DNA of 64,000 nucleotides from Megaustenia siamemsis (taxonomy: Eukaryota > Mollusca > Gastropoda > Stylommatophora > Ariophantidae): assembly GCA_032433765.1 (NCBI GenBank), contig JAVIAB010000124.1:72465746-72529745 (forward strand), given 5' to 3'. Below, piece after piece: positions 22,755-32,635 of this stretch. Every line of letters begins with the position of its first letter. Positions within the stretch are counted from its first letter, which is position 1. The position numbers were made by a program, and so were the translations under genes. The notes beneath the pieces are model-generated. The model did not search any database and was not told the DNA's origin. It saw nothing but the letters and a program-made list of their open reading frames with translations.

Positions 22755-25700
22755 GTTGTTAATGAAACGTAGACCTGATACAGAATGTGTAAATTAGCAG
22801 TAGATAGTAGTGATAGTTTTTTCGGCCCTAAAACAACAACAAAAATAGGATTCTGGAATGTGCGAACAATGGCCGCTCCGACGAAACATGCACAGGTCGC
22901 GAGCGAGATGGACAGATACGATCTAGATATTTTAGGATTAAGCGAAATGCGCTGGCCTGGAACAGGTAGGAGATCTATTGATAATAAAATAGTAGTTTTT
23001 TCTGGAAGGGAAGATGGAAAACACCGTGAAGGAGTAGGCATAATGATGACAGACAAAGCTGCAAGAAGTTTATTAGAATGGGAACCGGTAAATAGCCGTC
23101 TGATACGAACACGATACAAAACAAAACATGGAAGACTTTCAATTATTCAATGTTATGCGCCTACTAACGAAGCTGATGATGAAGTTAAGGATGATTTTTA
23201 TAACCAACTGCAACAACTTATAAACAAAATACCAAAACACGATCTTTTAATTGTAATGGGAGACTTCAACGCCAAAGTAGGACAAGATAACGCAGGAGTG
23301 GAACATGTGATGGGGAGAGAAGGCTGTAATACAACAAGTCAGAATGGAGAAAGATTAATAGAATTATGTTTAATAGAAAATTTAGTTATAGGTGGGACAT
23401 TATTTCCACATAAAAATATCCACAAAACAACATGGATATCTCCTGATGATAGAACATCAAATCAAATTGACCACCTATGTATTAAACAACAATTCAGATC
23501 ATCATTAATAGATGTAAGAGCATACAGAGGTGCTGATGTTAATAGTGACCACAACCTGTGCATTGGGAAAATAAGATTAAAATTTAGAAACCAACAGAAG
23601 AGGTCAATTACACATAAAATTGATAGTCATAAACTGAAAGATGAAGCAATAAAGGAAAAGTTTAACATAGAGCTAAGTAATTGTTATTCAGCACTTGGTG
23701 AAATAGACTTAGATATCAATGAAATGTGGGACTCACAGAGCAAAATACTAATGACAGCAGCAGAAGCAAGTGCTGGACTGAAGAAAATGGAAAAACGAGC
23801 TTGGATCTCAGACACCACATGGAAATACATCAAAGAAAGAAGAGAAGCGAAGAGAGCCATGACTAATGTAAAGACAGATCTTGGAAAGGTTCTGGCAAAA
23901 GCAACATACAAAGAATTAGACAACAAAGTGAAAAGTTCGGCAAGAAGAGATACAAGAGCTTATATAGACAACTTGGCAGAGAAAGCAGAGACAGCTGCAA
24001 TTACAGGAGACAGCAGAACTCTTTATACTGTACAAAAGATGCTGACAAACACCTATACATCCAGTGGAACACCAATTCTAGACAAATCTGGATTAATGCT
24101 AACAACAAGCGCAGACATAAAAGCCCGTTGGGCGGAACACTTCAAAGAAATTCTTAACCGTCCACTACCTCACAGTTTAATAGATTTTGAAACTGAAACA
24201 CCAGCAGCAGAATTAGATGTAAATTTAGATGACTTCACCTTGAGTGAAATAGAAACCACCTTAAAGCTAATGACCAATAACAAGGCTGCTGGAGAGGATA
24301 AGTTAACAGCTGAGATCCTCAAGGCAATTGATAGCCATAATTTAATACATCTCCAAAAAATGTTCAACATCATTTGGAAAACAGAGAAGACGCCTCATAA
24401 ATGGAAAAAAGGAATCATTGTTAAGATCCCAAAAAAGGGCAATCTTAGAGATTGTAACAATTGGAGAGGCGTGACACTTTTGTCAGTTGCCTCAAAATTA
24501 TTCTGTAAAATCATCCTAAATAGAATAAAGGATTCAATAGATACAGTAATGCGTGAAGAACAGGCTGGGTTTAGAAAAGGGAGAAGCTGTCTTGACCACA
24601 TTTTCACTCTACGACTTATATTGGAGGAACACATTGAAAAGCAAAAACCTTTTGTACTTAACTTCATCGACTTCAAAAAAGCATTTGATAGTATTCATAG
24701 AGATTCTTTGTGGAAAATTCTGAAGCAATATGGCTTACCATCAAAAATCATAAATATTATCAAAGACATGTATGATGGTTACACATGTGCAGTTCGAACA
24801 GAGGAAGGACTGAGCGAATGTTTCCCAATAGAAACTGGGGTTAAACAAGGATGTATTTTATCGCCCTTGTTATTTGGAATTGTTATGGACTTCATAATGA
24901 AGAAATGCTGCACTGGTAATAAAGGCATCGAATGGATACAAGGAGACCATTTGGAGGACCTCGACTTTGCTGATGACATAGTTCTCATCAGCAATCAGAT
25001 AAAAACGATGCAGGAAAACACAAATGAACTATCATCAATAGCCAGCAAAATTGGGCTTGAGGTCAATCATGAAAAGACTAAAGTCATGAAAAGTTTAATT
25101 CCAACAAGTGACAAAATATACATGGAAAACAAACCAGTAGAAGAGATCGATCACTTCATCTATCTTGGAAGTCACATTGATCGAGAAGGGGATACGAGCA
25201 AAGAAATTAGAATCAGACTGGCTAAAGCAGCAATGTCTTTCAGAAGCCTTGAAAAGTTGTGGAAATCAAAACTCATTAGCACAAACACAAAACTTAGGCT
25301 ATTCAAATCAAATGTACTATCAACCCTTACGTATGCGTGTGAAAGCTGGAAAACAACAAGAGATATAGAAACAAAGTTGAACGCATTCGAAAATAAATGT
25401 CTAAGGAAAATACTTGGTATAGAATGGAACGAATTCAAAACAAACGAGGAAATTAGAGAAATCGCCAATCAACCACTAATATCTTCAGTAATAAAGAAAA
25501 GACGATGGTCATACGTTGGACATGTGATGAGAAGAGATAATAATCGAATAGCAAAGCAAGCCCTCATATGGGAAACAACAGGTAAAAGAAAAAGAGGAAG
25601 ACCCAGGGAGACACTGAGAAGAACATTGATGAGAGAGGCAAGAGCAGCAGGAATCGGCTCCCTCAATGAGATAGAACTGCTTGCACAGAACAGAGACAGA

Positions 25701-25828
25701 TGGCGAGATTTGATAAAATATCTTTAAAAGAAAACTGCTAGAACAAAAATTCATATAGGAGAAGGTGTATCTTGGTCTACGCCCTATGGGCCGGTTACGG
25801 CTCGAAAGGTCAATAGATAGATAGATAG
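22755..25828 (+). mobile_element. Full-length RTE LINE (family A)
   Basis: A 3.07-kb non-LTR retrotransposon with a single intact ORF (22785-25727), about 30 bp of 5' leader and a ~100-bp 3' UTR ending in CAATAGATAGATAGATAG. A candidate 7-bp duplication AATATAT flanks it (22748-22754 and 25829-25835), but the site is AT-rich so this is weak. A second, truncated copy of the same family is at 16312-16925. No second ORF is present, as usual for RTE elements. Confidence 0.85.
22785..25727 (+). CDS. RTE LINE endonuclease-reverse transcriptase, intact
   Basis: 980 codons without interruption. Endonuclease (about residues 20-260): GFWNVRTM with Asn24, LSEMRWPG (Glu54), VMGDFNAKVG (Asp160, Asn162) and NSDHNLCIGKIRLKF (Asp255, His256), the complete AP-like set. 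A Lys-rich linker follows. Reverse transcriptase (about 490-780): NKAAGEDKL, NNWRGVTLLSV, EQAGFRKGRSCLDH, NFIDFKKAFDSIHR (motif A Asp), GVKQGCILSPLLF and LDFADDIVLIS (catalytic FADD near 728). The C-terminal part has YACESW, RRWSYVGHVMRR and KRKRGRPRE, then NRDRWRDLI. All catalytic residues are present and the ORF is open, so it may still be active or was until recently. Length is normal for RTE (about 1000 aa). Confidence 0.95.
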   Translation: MCKLAVDSSDSFFGPKTTTKIGFWNVRTMAAPTKHAQVASEMDRYDLDILGLSEMRWPGTGRRSIDNKIVVFSGREDGKHREGVGIMMTDKAARSLLEWEPVNSRLIRTRYKTKHGRLSIIQCYAPTNEADDEVKDDFYNQLQQLINKIPKHDLLIVMGDFNAKVGQDNAGVEHVMGREGCNTTSQNGERLIELCLIENLVIGGTLFPHKNIHKTTWISPDDRTSNQIDHLCIKQQFRSSLIDVRAYRGADVNSDHNLCIGKIRLKFRNQQKRSITHKIDSHKLKDEAIKEKFNIELSNCYSALGEIDLDINEMWDSQSKILMTAAEASAGLKKMEKRAWISDTTWKYIKERREAKRAMTNVKTDLGKVLAKATYKELDNKVKSSARRDTRAYIDNLAEKAETAAITGDSRTLYTVQKMLTNTYTSSGTPILDKSGLMLTTSADIKARWAEHFKEILNRPLPHSLIDFETETPAAELDVNLDDFTLSEIETTLKLMTNNKAAGEDKLTAEILKAIDSHNLIHLQKMFNIIWKTEKTPHKWKKGIIVKIPKKGNLRDCNNWRGVTLLSVASKLFCKIILNRIKDSIDTVMREEQAGFRKGRSCLDHIFTLRLILEEHIEKQKPFVLNFIDFKKAFDSIHRDSLWKILKQYGLPSKIINIIKDMYDGYTCAVRTEEGLSECFPIETGVKQGCILSPLLFGIVMDFIMKKCCTGNKGIEWIQGDHLEDLDFADDIVLISNQIKTMQENTNELSSIASKIGLEVNHEKTKVMKSLIPTSDKIYMENKPVEEIDHFIYLGSHIDREGDTSKEIRIRLAKAAMSFRSLEKLWKSKLISTNTKLRLFKSNVLSTLTYACESWKTTRDIETKLNAFENKCLRKILGIEWNEFKTNEEIREIANQPLISSVIKKRRWSYVGHVMRRDNNRIAKQALIWETTGKRKRGRPRETLRRTLMREARAAGIGSLNEIELLAQNRDRWRDLIKYL

Positions 25829-25845
25829 AATATATAATATTTCAG

Positions 25846-26117
25846 TTTTATATATCTATCTATCTATTGTCCTTTCGAGCCAAAGACGGCACATAGGGCA
25901 GAACCACAATCTCAAAAACAGAAACCTTGCGTGCCAAAATGGTACATATTGCAGAGATCACTGCTCTAAATATGGCGCTGTTTCCATAACAATACTTTTT
26001 ACAATGACAGCTTGTCAAGCCATCGATCAACCTGATTACTCGCCTCTTACGACATGCCTGGAAGGTCACAGTGTCACTATTCTTTACCTCCCTCATAATG
26101 AGGCCCCTGTAACACAC
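25846..26117 (-). mobile_element. Short retroposon sharing the RTE family A tail, copy 2
   Basis: The - strand ends GCCCTATGTGCCGTCTTTGG then CTCGAAAGGACAATAGATAG. The RTE family A end at 25785-25825 reads GCCCTATGGGCCGGTTACGG then CTCGAAAGGTCAATAGATAG. The bodies are otherwise unrelated. The two tails face each other across about 20 bp, giving an inverted, tail-to-tail arrangement. It contains the CGCCTCTTACGACATGC core. Copy 1 is at 13980-14222. Confidence 0.7.
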
Positions 26118-26133
26118 AGGATAGTTTTATATT

Positions 26134-26135
<2 letters not shown>

Positions 26136-26192
<57 letters not shown>
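26136..26192. repeat. TA microsatellite
   Basis: Uninterrupted TA repeat following the short retroposon. Confidence 0.9.
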
Positions 26193-26194
<2 letters not shown>

Positions 26195-26195
<1 letters not shown>

Positions 26196-26430
26196 TTAAA
26201 ATCTGCTCAAATTGTGTTGAAAAGTTCTTTCTCCAAAATTCAGCTGTTTCCAAATTTCATTATTTGTTTTCTTCACGGTCCACCCAATTATTCCCATTTT
26301 TCTATAAATCCACAGATCAGGGACTTCAATTTTCTTTTTATGTTTTATTGTTTAATTTCCATATTTCTGCACCACACAAGAATGTTGAGTTGATATAACA
26401 TTTTGATTATCCTCAGTTTTAGTCCTGTTA
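26195..26430 (-). pseudogene. RTE-like LINE family C fragment
   Basis: The - strand keeps LRIIKMLYQLNILVWCRNMEI, related to the 'LRIAKCYVFSTFLYGAETWT' block at 32790-32850, with substitutions and frameshifts. Confidence 0.55.
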
Positions 26431-26574
26431 TTTGCTTTTATGTATGTATGCACTTGGTCATTTTCAGAAGTTTATTTGGTTAGCTCCACCCCTGTAACAA
26501 ATTAGATTTGTTAATATTTCTGCTATGTAGTACCATTTTTCCCCACATTGAGATGTCATTACACTGCAAGTATA

Positions 26575-28375
26575 AAATAGGTCAAGATATCGAATGCATC
26601 TTCACAACGTCATGTGGAGTACTAACGAAAATATTAGAACAGCTGAAGCACAACTAAATAAAGACCTGAGGCACCTAGAAGAATACTGCAATACCTGGAA
26701 AATAAAAATAAATGTACAGAAAACAGTATATACAGTATTTACTAGAAGTAACAAAATAGCTAAGACAAACATCAAACTCAATCTCCAACACAATAGTCTT
26801 CAAAAAGAGGAACGCCCTACATACTTAGAAATACAACTAGACCGACAACTGAACCTGAAGAAACACGTAGAGAATCTCACTAAGAAGGCAACACAAAGAC
26901 TTCAACTAATGAAAAGGCTTTCCAGTACCTTATGGGGAGCAGATAAAGAAACTCTTAGAAATCTCTATCTGGGATATGTTCGCTCTGTTTTGGATCATGG
27001 TAGCTCGCTCCTAGTGACATGCAGCAAAACAACTAACATGGCACTGGACAAGATACAAAATAATGCCTTACGACTCATCAGCGGTGCAATGAGGTCCACT
27101 CCAGTTGCAGCCTGTGAAATCCACTGCAATGTGGAACCTTTAGAGTTGAGGAGAAACAAAGCCGCTATGTTTCTCTATGAAAGACAAAAAAGAATGGAGA
27201 AGGACCACCCTAACAGAAAATTAGTAGATACATGGACTCCAAAACAAAGAATTAAGCAGATGTCAGTATTACAACATGTTAGAAATATACAAAAGAAATT
27301 CCATCTACCTGAAAAATGACTACAAACATCAAGAGTCATCAAAGAAATGCCACCAAGTACGAATTATAAAAAACCTGAAATAAATGTAGAGATATGTAAC
27401 AGAATAGGTAAAAAAGTAGACCCAGTATCAGTAACACTAGCAGCAAGGAAAACAATAGATACTTATCCAGAAGACTGGATACATATATACACAGATGGTG
27501 CAGCCACTAACGCTACTTCAAAAGCTGGATATGGAATATTAATACATTATCCAGATGGGACAGCAGAAGAAATTTGTGGCCCTTGTGGTGAAGTCTGTAA
27601 CAATTATGAAGCAGAAATAACAGCTATTGAAACAGCAATTTATCATTTAAATACGATTTTCGATACCACACCATCAAAGAAAACAAACACAGTCATATTT
27701 ACGGATTCCAAATCGGCTCTGCAAGCACTGGAAAACAACACGAACAAACCAGAACTCACACAGCTTATCATAGACACAGACAAACTCATTGAAACACATA
27801 ACATAAGATTGGTAATGCAATGGATCCCAGGACACTCAAATATACCAGGAAATGATAAGGCAGATACATTAGCTAAGAGAGGATCTAAACAGACACAGAT
27901 ACATACATCCATCACACTAGACACAGCCAAACAAGTCATAAACTCCAGCAGTAGGGAGGAGTGGCTGAATGGATGGGCCTTAGGGAAAACAGGGAGAGAG
28001 CTTTTTAAATATATGGCAAGACCAAATCCACAAGACAACATCAACAACCTAACAAGAAGAGACCAAACCACCATCTTCAGACTGAGAACAGGACATGTTA
28101 TGCTGAATAACCACATAAATAGAATACAACAAAACCATACCCCAGTATGTCCACTCTGTAATCACCCACAAGAAACTGTAGAACATCACCTGTTTCAATG
28201 TCCAGAGCTCACTGACATCAGAACAACATTATTTCCCCAAAGACCCTCCAAATGGAATACTCTGTACGGAACAACAGCAGAACTTAAAAATACCTGCAGA
28301 TACTACTACATGGCATTGGGCCGAAGGGCATCAGCTCAAAGGTCACTGGATCCATAACAACAACAACAACAACAT
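26575..28375 (+). mobile_element. I-like LINE (family Y), 5'-truncated copy
   Basis: Begins within the RT thumb and runs to the end of RNase H and the C-terminal zinc knuckle, closing with GGATCCATAACAACAACAAC, an AAC tail. A second, older copy is at 29460-31110. It is related to the intact element at 35171-39236 but clearly a different family (different tail, diverged protein). Confidence 0.8.
26594..28357 (+). pseudogene. Family Y RT C-terminus plus RNase H, one stop
   Basis: One reading phase open from 26594 to 28357 except for a single TGA at 27317-27319. First part: LNKDLRHLEEYCNTWKIKIN, LEIQLDRQLNLKKHVENL, VLDHGSSLLV, DKIQNNALRLISGAMRSTP (RT thumb region). Second part: RNase H with IHIYTDGAATN (Asp), NNYEAEITAIETA (Glu), VIFTDSKSALQAL (Asp) and QWIPGHSNIPGNDKADTLAK (His, Asp), then CPLCNHPQETVEHHLFQC, a CCHC-type finger near the C-terminus. 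All RNase H catalytic residues are present. It has lost the endonuclease and RT palm by 5' truncation, so it cannot move alone. Confidence 0.85.
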
Positions 28376-28423
28376 CTTCACAACACAGAGATTATGTACT
28401 AAAGACTTAAATAAAGTAAAGAG

Positions 28424-28665
28424 CCCCAGTGATGCCAAGTGGCGTATAGGGAATATGGTGTTAGTGACCATATTTTTATAGGCCTTCGACACATGATTTT
28501 TGGGGTAATATGGCCGGTATTATGCCCGTACCGTTTCACTTTCCGAGAAAAAATCCAGTACCCATTTAATTAAGGGTGAACCCGGAATCCGTCAATCAGG
28601 ACTGAACCCGACCTCTTGTCCTTTGTAGTCAAGTTCACTAACCACTGAGCTATCGTGGCTCCAAA
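28424..28665 (-). mobile_element. tRNA-derived SINE family 2, complete copy 1
   Basis: On the - strand from 28665 it begins GGAGCCACGATAGCTCAGTG with an A box (TAGCTCAGTGGTTAG) and a B box GGTTCAGTCC near 28597-28607, followed by a ~170-bp body ending in ACTTTACT. It matches 47402-47643 throughout. It is located just upstream of the third C2-gene exon. Confidence 0.85.
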
Positions 28666-28856
28666 TATATATTGATGCTGTGAAAAAAATTTCAAAATCC
28701 AATATTATGAAATTATTATTGTTTCCTTCTATCCTGAATTTTAAAAAAAATTAATTAGAGTTAAAGTGTCTGAAGTTTACTTGTTTTGTAAACCCTATTA
28801 AATTTTATTTGTGAAACAAAAATGAATGTGTAAAATGTTACTTTTTTTGTTCTCAG

Positions 28857-28940
28857 GGTACAGCAGAGTGGTTTACATTAGATAAAATAAAGAGTGGGAA
28901 ATTGCAGCTGAAATGCCAAGTTATTGCTAAAGACACACTG
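28857..28940 (+). CDS. C2-gene exon: end of the C2 domain
   Basis: Bounded by TTTGTTCTCAG and GTGAGA, 84 bp, 28 codons, phase 0 at both ends. Encodes GTAEWFTLDKIKSGKLQLKC then QVIAKDTL. 'EWF.L.....SGKL.L' is the last strand pair of extended-synaptotagmin C2 domains ('EWFPL...SG.LHLRLE'). It follows exon 15210-15296 in frame and completes the C2 fold of about 105 residues. The intron between them is 13.6 kb and holds two full LINE copies plus SINEs. Confidence 0.9.
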
Positions 28941-29459
28941 GTGAGATAATTTTTTTTAGATAGAATAATGTATGTTCATATTTCACACTCAAGCATGCAT
29001 AATATTTAAACTTAGCTTGACCTCATCTTTGAAATAATTAATGCTATTTGCTCACCTGCAAGCAGTACAGGTTTGAATAGATAAGAATTATCTTATGACA
29101 TTGGCTGTAGTAAGATAAATCAATGAGACTAGTATTGTTTATGAAAAACATTAAATCTCCTATACATTTTTGAAAGAAATAAAGTGAATAATTTTTTTAG
29201 AATATGATTTTTTAATAATATCTATGAAAGAAATTAAATCTTGTAGACCATACGCAACCAGTGATCCACAGATTAAAAAAAAATGTTTATGATTCGGAGT
29301 AAAGGGCTGCTAAAACAAATTATGAATAAAAATTACTGGAATGAAATAGCCACTAAGCATATACAAGATTTTCTAAACTGCTTGAACATTTTACCATCCC
29401 GGGATGCAATCATTTCCTGGTATCATTTGTTCTTAAACTTCAAATCAGAGAGCTGTTAA
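28941..29459. other. Intron sequence, nothing recognised
   Basis: AT-rich, no features identified. Confidence 0.5.
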
Positions 29460-30494
29460 GGCAGTTACAAGGATAGAAAAACATCTGGGTTATGTTCAGT
29501 CTGTTCTGGAACATGGTAGCTTGCTACTAGTAACATGCAGCAAAACAACTAACATGTCACTTCACAGGATATAAAACAGTGCACTATGGCTCATCAGTGA
29601 CACACTGAGGTCTACACTGAATGCAGCATGTGAAATACACTGCGATGTGGAACCTTTAGAGATGAGAAGGATAAAGCTACTATGGTGCATTATTAAAGAC
29701 AAAAAAGAATGGAGAAAGACCATCCTAACAGAAAGTTAGTGGATACATAGGCTCCTATCCAAAAATTAAACAGGCCTCAACTTTGCAACGTATCAGGAAC
29801 ATACAAGAAAAATCAACAAACATCAAGACTCATCAAAGAATTGTCACCAAATGCAAATTACATGAACCCAGAAATCTGTATAGAAATATGTGACAGAATA
29901 GATAAAAATGCTGACACAGTATCAATAACCGCTGCAAAGAAAACCATAGATACTTATCAAGATGACTGGATACATGTATATACTGATAGTATAGATACAA
30001 AGGCAACTATAAAAACTGGAAATGGGATATTTATACAATATCCAGATAGAATAGCAGAAAAACTTTGTGGCCCATGTTGTGAAGTCTACAACAATTACGA
30101 AGCAGAAACAGCAGCCTTAGAAACTGCAGTATGCCATCTCACCATTACTGTTCTTGATACCATATCATCAAAGAAAAGAAATACAGTCATTTTTATTTAT
30201 TCAAAATCAGGCCTGCAGGCGCTGGGAAGTAACATAAACAAGTTAGAACTCACACAGGGCTCACCATAGACATAGATAACCTCATTAGCACACATGACAT
30301 AAGACTAGTAATGCAATGGATCCTAGGACATTCCAACACACCAGAAAATGAGGAAATGACAAGGCAAATACATTAGCAGAGAGGATCCAGACAGACACAA
30401 TTTATCATCAACATCTCATTAAACAAGCCAAACAAATCATAAACTCCAACAGTAAAGAAAATGGAAAACAGGGTGAGATCATTTTAAATGCATT

Positions 30495-30610
30495 GAGTTA
30501 TTTACGGGTCATCATCATTGCACTCCGAACATGTCCTTAGGTGCTCAGATCCCCTCAGCAAGTCCCACAGTGTCTAGCGACTGATGACTCCAGTTCTGTG
30601 TTCTTTTTTA
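30495..30610 (-). mobile_element. Nested 3' end of I-like LINE family Z
   Basis: Matches 7400-7520 (-): 'ATCATTGCACTCCGAA.ATGTC', 'AGGTGCTCAGATCCCCTC', 'GACTCCAGTTCTGTGTT'. It is inserted in the family Y copy. Confidence 0.75.
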
Positions 30611-30769
30611 ATACATGTCAAGATACTATATCTGGATCTATCTATTGACATATTTACTACACTATCTGGATATTGATGATACTTTTTAAATAAATGTCAA
30701 GGCCAAATCCCCATGACAACCTTAACAACTTAAAAAGAAGAGACCAAACCACCATCTTCAGACTGAGAA

Positions 30770-30779
30770 CCAGTCATGT
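30770..30779. repeat. Target-site duplication, left copy
   Basis: CCAGTCATGT, repeated exactly at 30844-30853. Confidence 0.85.
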
Positions 30780-30843
30780 TATGGTTATGGTTAGTCGATG
30801 GCCCCGATATCACTGCAAACGAATTAAAATCCATAATTATAAT
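30780..30843 (-). mobile_element. 64-bp family X retroposon
   Basis: An extremely 5'-truncated copy of the 3' end of family X (see 19304-19520 and 54990-55230). It keeps the segment complementary to ATTAAAATCCATAA plus the GGTTATGGTTA side that represents its tail. The perfect 10-bp duplication on both sides, and resumption of the family Y reading (CATGTTATG… in the parent at 28094), show true insertion. Confidence 0.85.
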
Positions 30844-30853
30844 CCAGTCATGT
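30844..30853. repeat. Target-site duplication, right copy
   Basis: CCAGTCATGT, identical to 30770-30779. Confidence 0.85.
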
Positions 30854-31454
30854 ACCATTGAACAACCACATCAATAGAATGCAACAAAATTAAACTCCAG
30901 CATGTCCACTCTGTGAACACCTACATGAAACAGTAGAATATCATCATTTTGACTGTCCAAAGCTCACTGACATCAGAACAACTCTACTTACTCAAAGACC
31001 TTATAAATGGAATACCTTGTATGGAACTACAAGGGAACTCAGAAATAACTGCAGATATCACTACGTGGCATTGTGCCAAAGGGCATCAGCTCACAAGCTT
31101 TTGAAACCATAACAACATAGAAAAATAGGTAATGCAGGGGAGCCCTTCTTTCCTCCTCCTCACAGCCATAAGTAGCATAAAATAATGGAGCAATAAAATA
31201 CCGATTGCATCAATGGCAATTGGTTAGTGTTTTGTAGATTTTCAGATTTCAAATAATGGATTACTTGCTGCATATCTGTATTGTGAATTACAGCATAATC
31301 ACTTTCTTAAAATGAAAATATAGTGGTGTTCTCATCATGAAGTTATTACAGTAACTTCCACATTTTAACACATCCACTGATATATCAGCTCAGGCCAAAA
31401 TCTCAAAGAGAGTTCAGCAGTGCTATATAGAGCCAATTCTGACCTATGGAAGTG

Positions 31455-31688
31455 GTCCAAGGGCCTTTTTTATATTGTCATGCATGGTTTTTGAGTCGCC
31501 CCTGTCTGAGGCTTTCTGTATTTCAGAGCATAGATTGTTCCAGTATTCGTTTGCGCATCTTCATGCTTCGCGTTGTAGGGTGGCTTGCGCATGTTTGAGC
31601 TGATCCTTGGTGATTTGATTGGGATTATTATTGAAGTTCAGTAGAGCCTTTTTCTTATTAGCTATTAGTGGGTCTAGTCTTGCTGCAT
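31455..31688 (-). mobile_element. Internal LINE fragment inserted between AAGTG repeats
   Basis: Nearly identical to 45769-46000, the first coding part of the truncated LINE at 43995-46007 (the AARLDPLIANKKKALLN… to DNIKKALGP region on the - strand). AAGTG occurs at 31450-31454 and 31689-31693. The fragment contains neither a natural LINE 3' end nor a tail. Confidence 0.8.
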
Positions 31689-31797
31689 AAGTGAATCATA
31701 GACAGTAGACAAACAAATGAAAAAAAGATTGGAGGCCAAAGAGATGGGATTTCTCAGAAGAATTTTGAGAGTTCCCTGGACAGTTAAAAAGGAGTAA

Positions 31798-32010
31798 AGG
31801 CATCAAGATGCACAGAGATGCAAAGCTACTGACCAAGATGCACAGATATGTGAAGCTGCTGACCAAGATGCACAGAGATGCGAAGCTACTGAAGGCCTAC
31901 TTGGCCAAAACATCGTTCAACTTTTGTTTTGTTTCTTACCTCATAAAGCTGTTATCATATCACTTTTTTCTCTTTTTTTTTTAAAGAGGAAAACACTTTT
32001 GTGTTACAAA
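31798..32010 (+). repeat. Penelope-associated repeat with 30-bp tandem units and hammerhead-like core, copy 2
   Basis: Begins AGTAAAGGCATCAAGATGC (same as 60231-60252), then about three imperfect copies of a ~30-bp unit 'GACCAAGATGCACAGAGATG', then CTACTGAAGGCCTACTTGGCC-AAAAC, TTTTGTTTTGTTTC, AAAGCTGTTATCATATCAC and a T-run. The latter half is the reverse complement of 60300-60410. Confidence 0.75.
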
Positions 32011-32299
32011 AGCCAACGAGAAATTCTCAAAGAGGCAACATAAAATGGGAGTTCCCTAGAAACATCAGAAAGAAACAATCAATATTTTTTGGCACATCCT
32101 GAGAAAAGGAAAGTTGGAATACTTAGCTACAGTTGACAAATAGAGGGAAAGAAAGATCATGAATGATAATGAGAGAAGATACTGGATAGCTTGGTGTCAT
32201 AAAATGGAAAACAGTCAACAACAGAATTGATATGATGCACTGTATATAGAAGATTGAGGAAGGACATGATCGCCTATGCCAACTGGTATGGCACATGAT

Positions 32300-32490
32300 G
32301 AAGATAGCTCTTTCTTTCAATATTCTCAGGATATATATTGATTGCATTATTGGTGCCCTTTCGTTCTACAAATCCACATTGTTCCTCATTTATTTCTAAT
32401 TTTATTTTGTTCCTTACATGTCTCATGATGATTCTTAGTAATATTTAGTGGTGCCTGACATCTTTGGTATGGCTAAAAGATAGATTTTAG
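32300..32490 (-). pseudogene. RTE-like LINE family B fragment, RT region
   Basis: The 'GATTGCATTATTGGTGCCC..TTCTTC.ACAAATC' and 'TTTATTTTGTTC' blocks match 17455-17560 (-) of the long family B copy. Short and decayed. Confidence 0.65.
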
Positions 32491-32635
32491 CAAGTATATA
32501 CCTTTTTTTAAATAACAATTATATTATATTTTTATAACCTTTGTGAGTATATATAACACATAATATGATTTCTTTAATTTCTTTTCAAATGAATTATGGT
32601 ATCCTTCCTTTCTAACATTAGATGTGTTGTGGAAA

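Larger units (their letters stand above)
29460..31110 (+). pseudogene. I-like LINE family Y, second and older copy
   Basis: Collinear with 26975-28357: the 'CATGGTAGCT' thumb region at 29510, CEIHCDVEPLEM, then 29841-30269 with AKKTIDTYQDDWIHVYTDS (RNase H Asp kept, Gly lost), YNNYEAETAALETAV and VIFIYSKSGLQAL (catalytic Asp replaced by Tyr), and the zinc-finger region near 30900-31000. It has many stops and is split by two smaller insertions (30495-30690 and 30780-30843). It is older than the copy at 26575. Confidence 0.75.
31380..32310 (+). pseudogene. RTE-like LINE family B copy split by two insertions
   Basis: Family B blocks at 31390-31454 (EPILTYGS), 31689-31797 (NHRQ.TNK... then RLEAKEMGFLRRILRVPWT) and 32010-32310 (KKQSIFF-like, then 'GATAGCTTGGTGTCATAAAATGG' and ATGATGAAGAT end) are collinear with 63061-63495. 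The gaps hold a 234-bp LINE internal fragment (31455-31688) and a Penelope-associated repeat (about 31798-32010). Confidence 0.8.

Noticed and set aside
23684..23926. Antisense ORFs within the intact LINE ORFs
   Set aside because: They are reverse-strand shadows of conserved coding sequence, with no start context or motifs.
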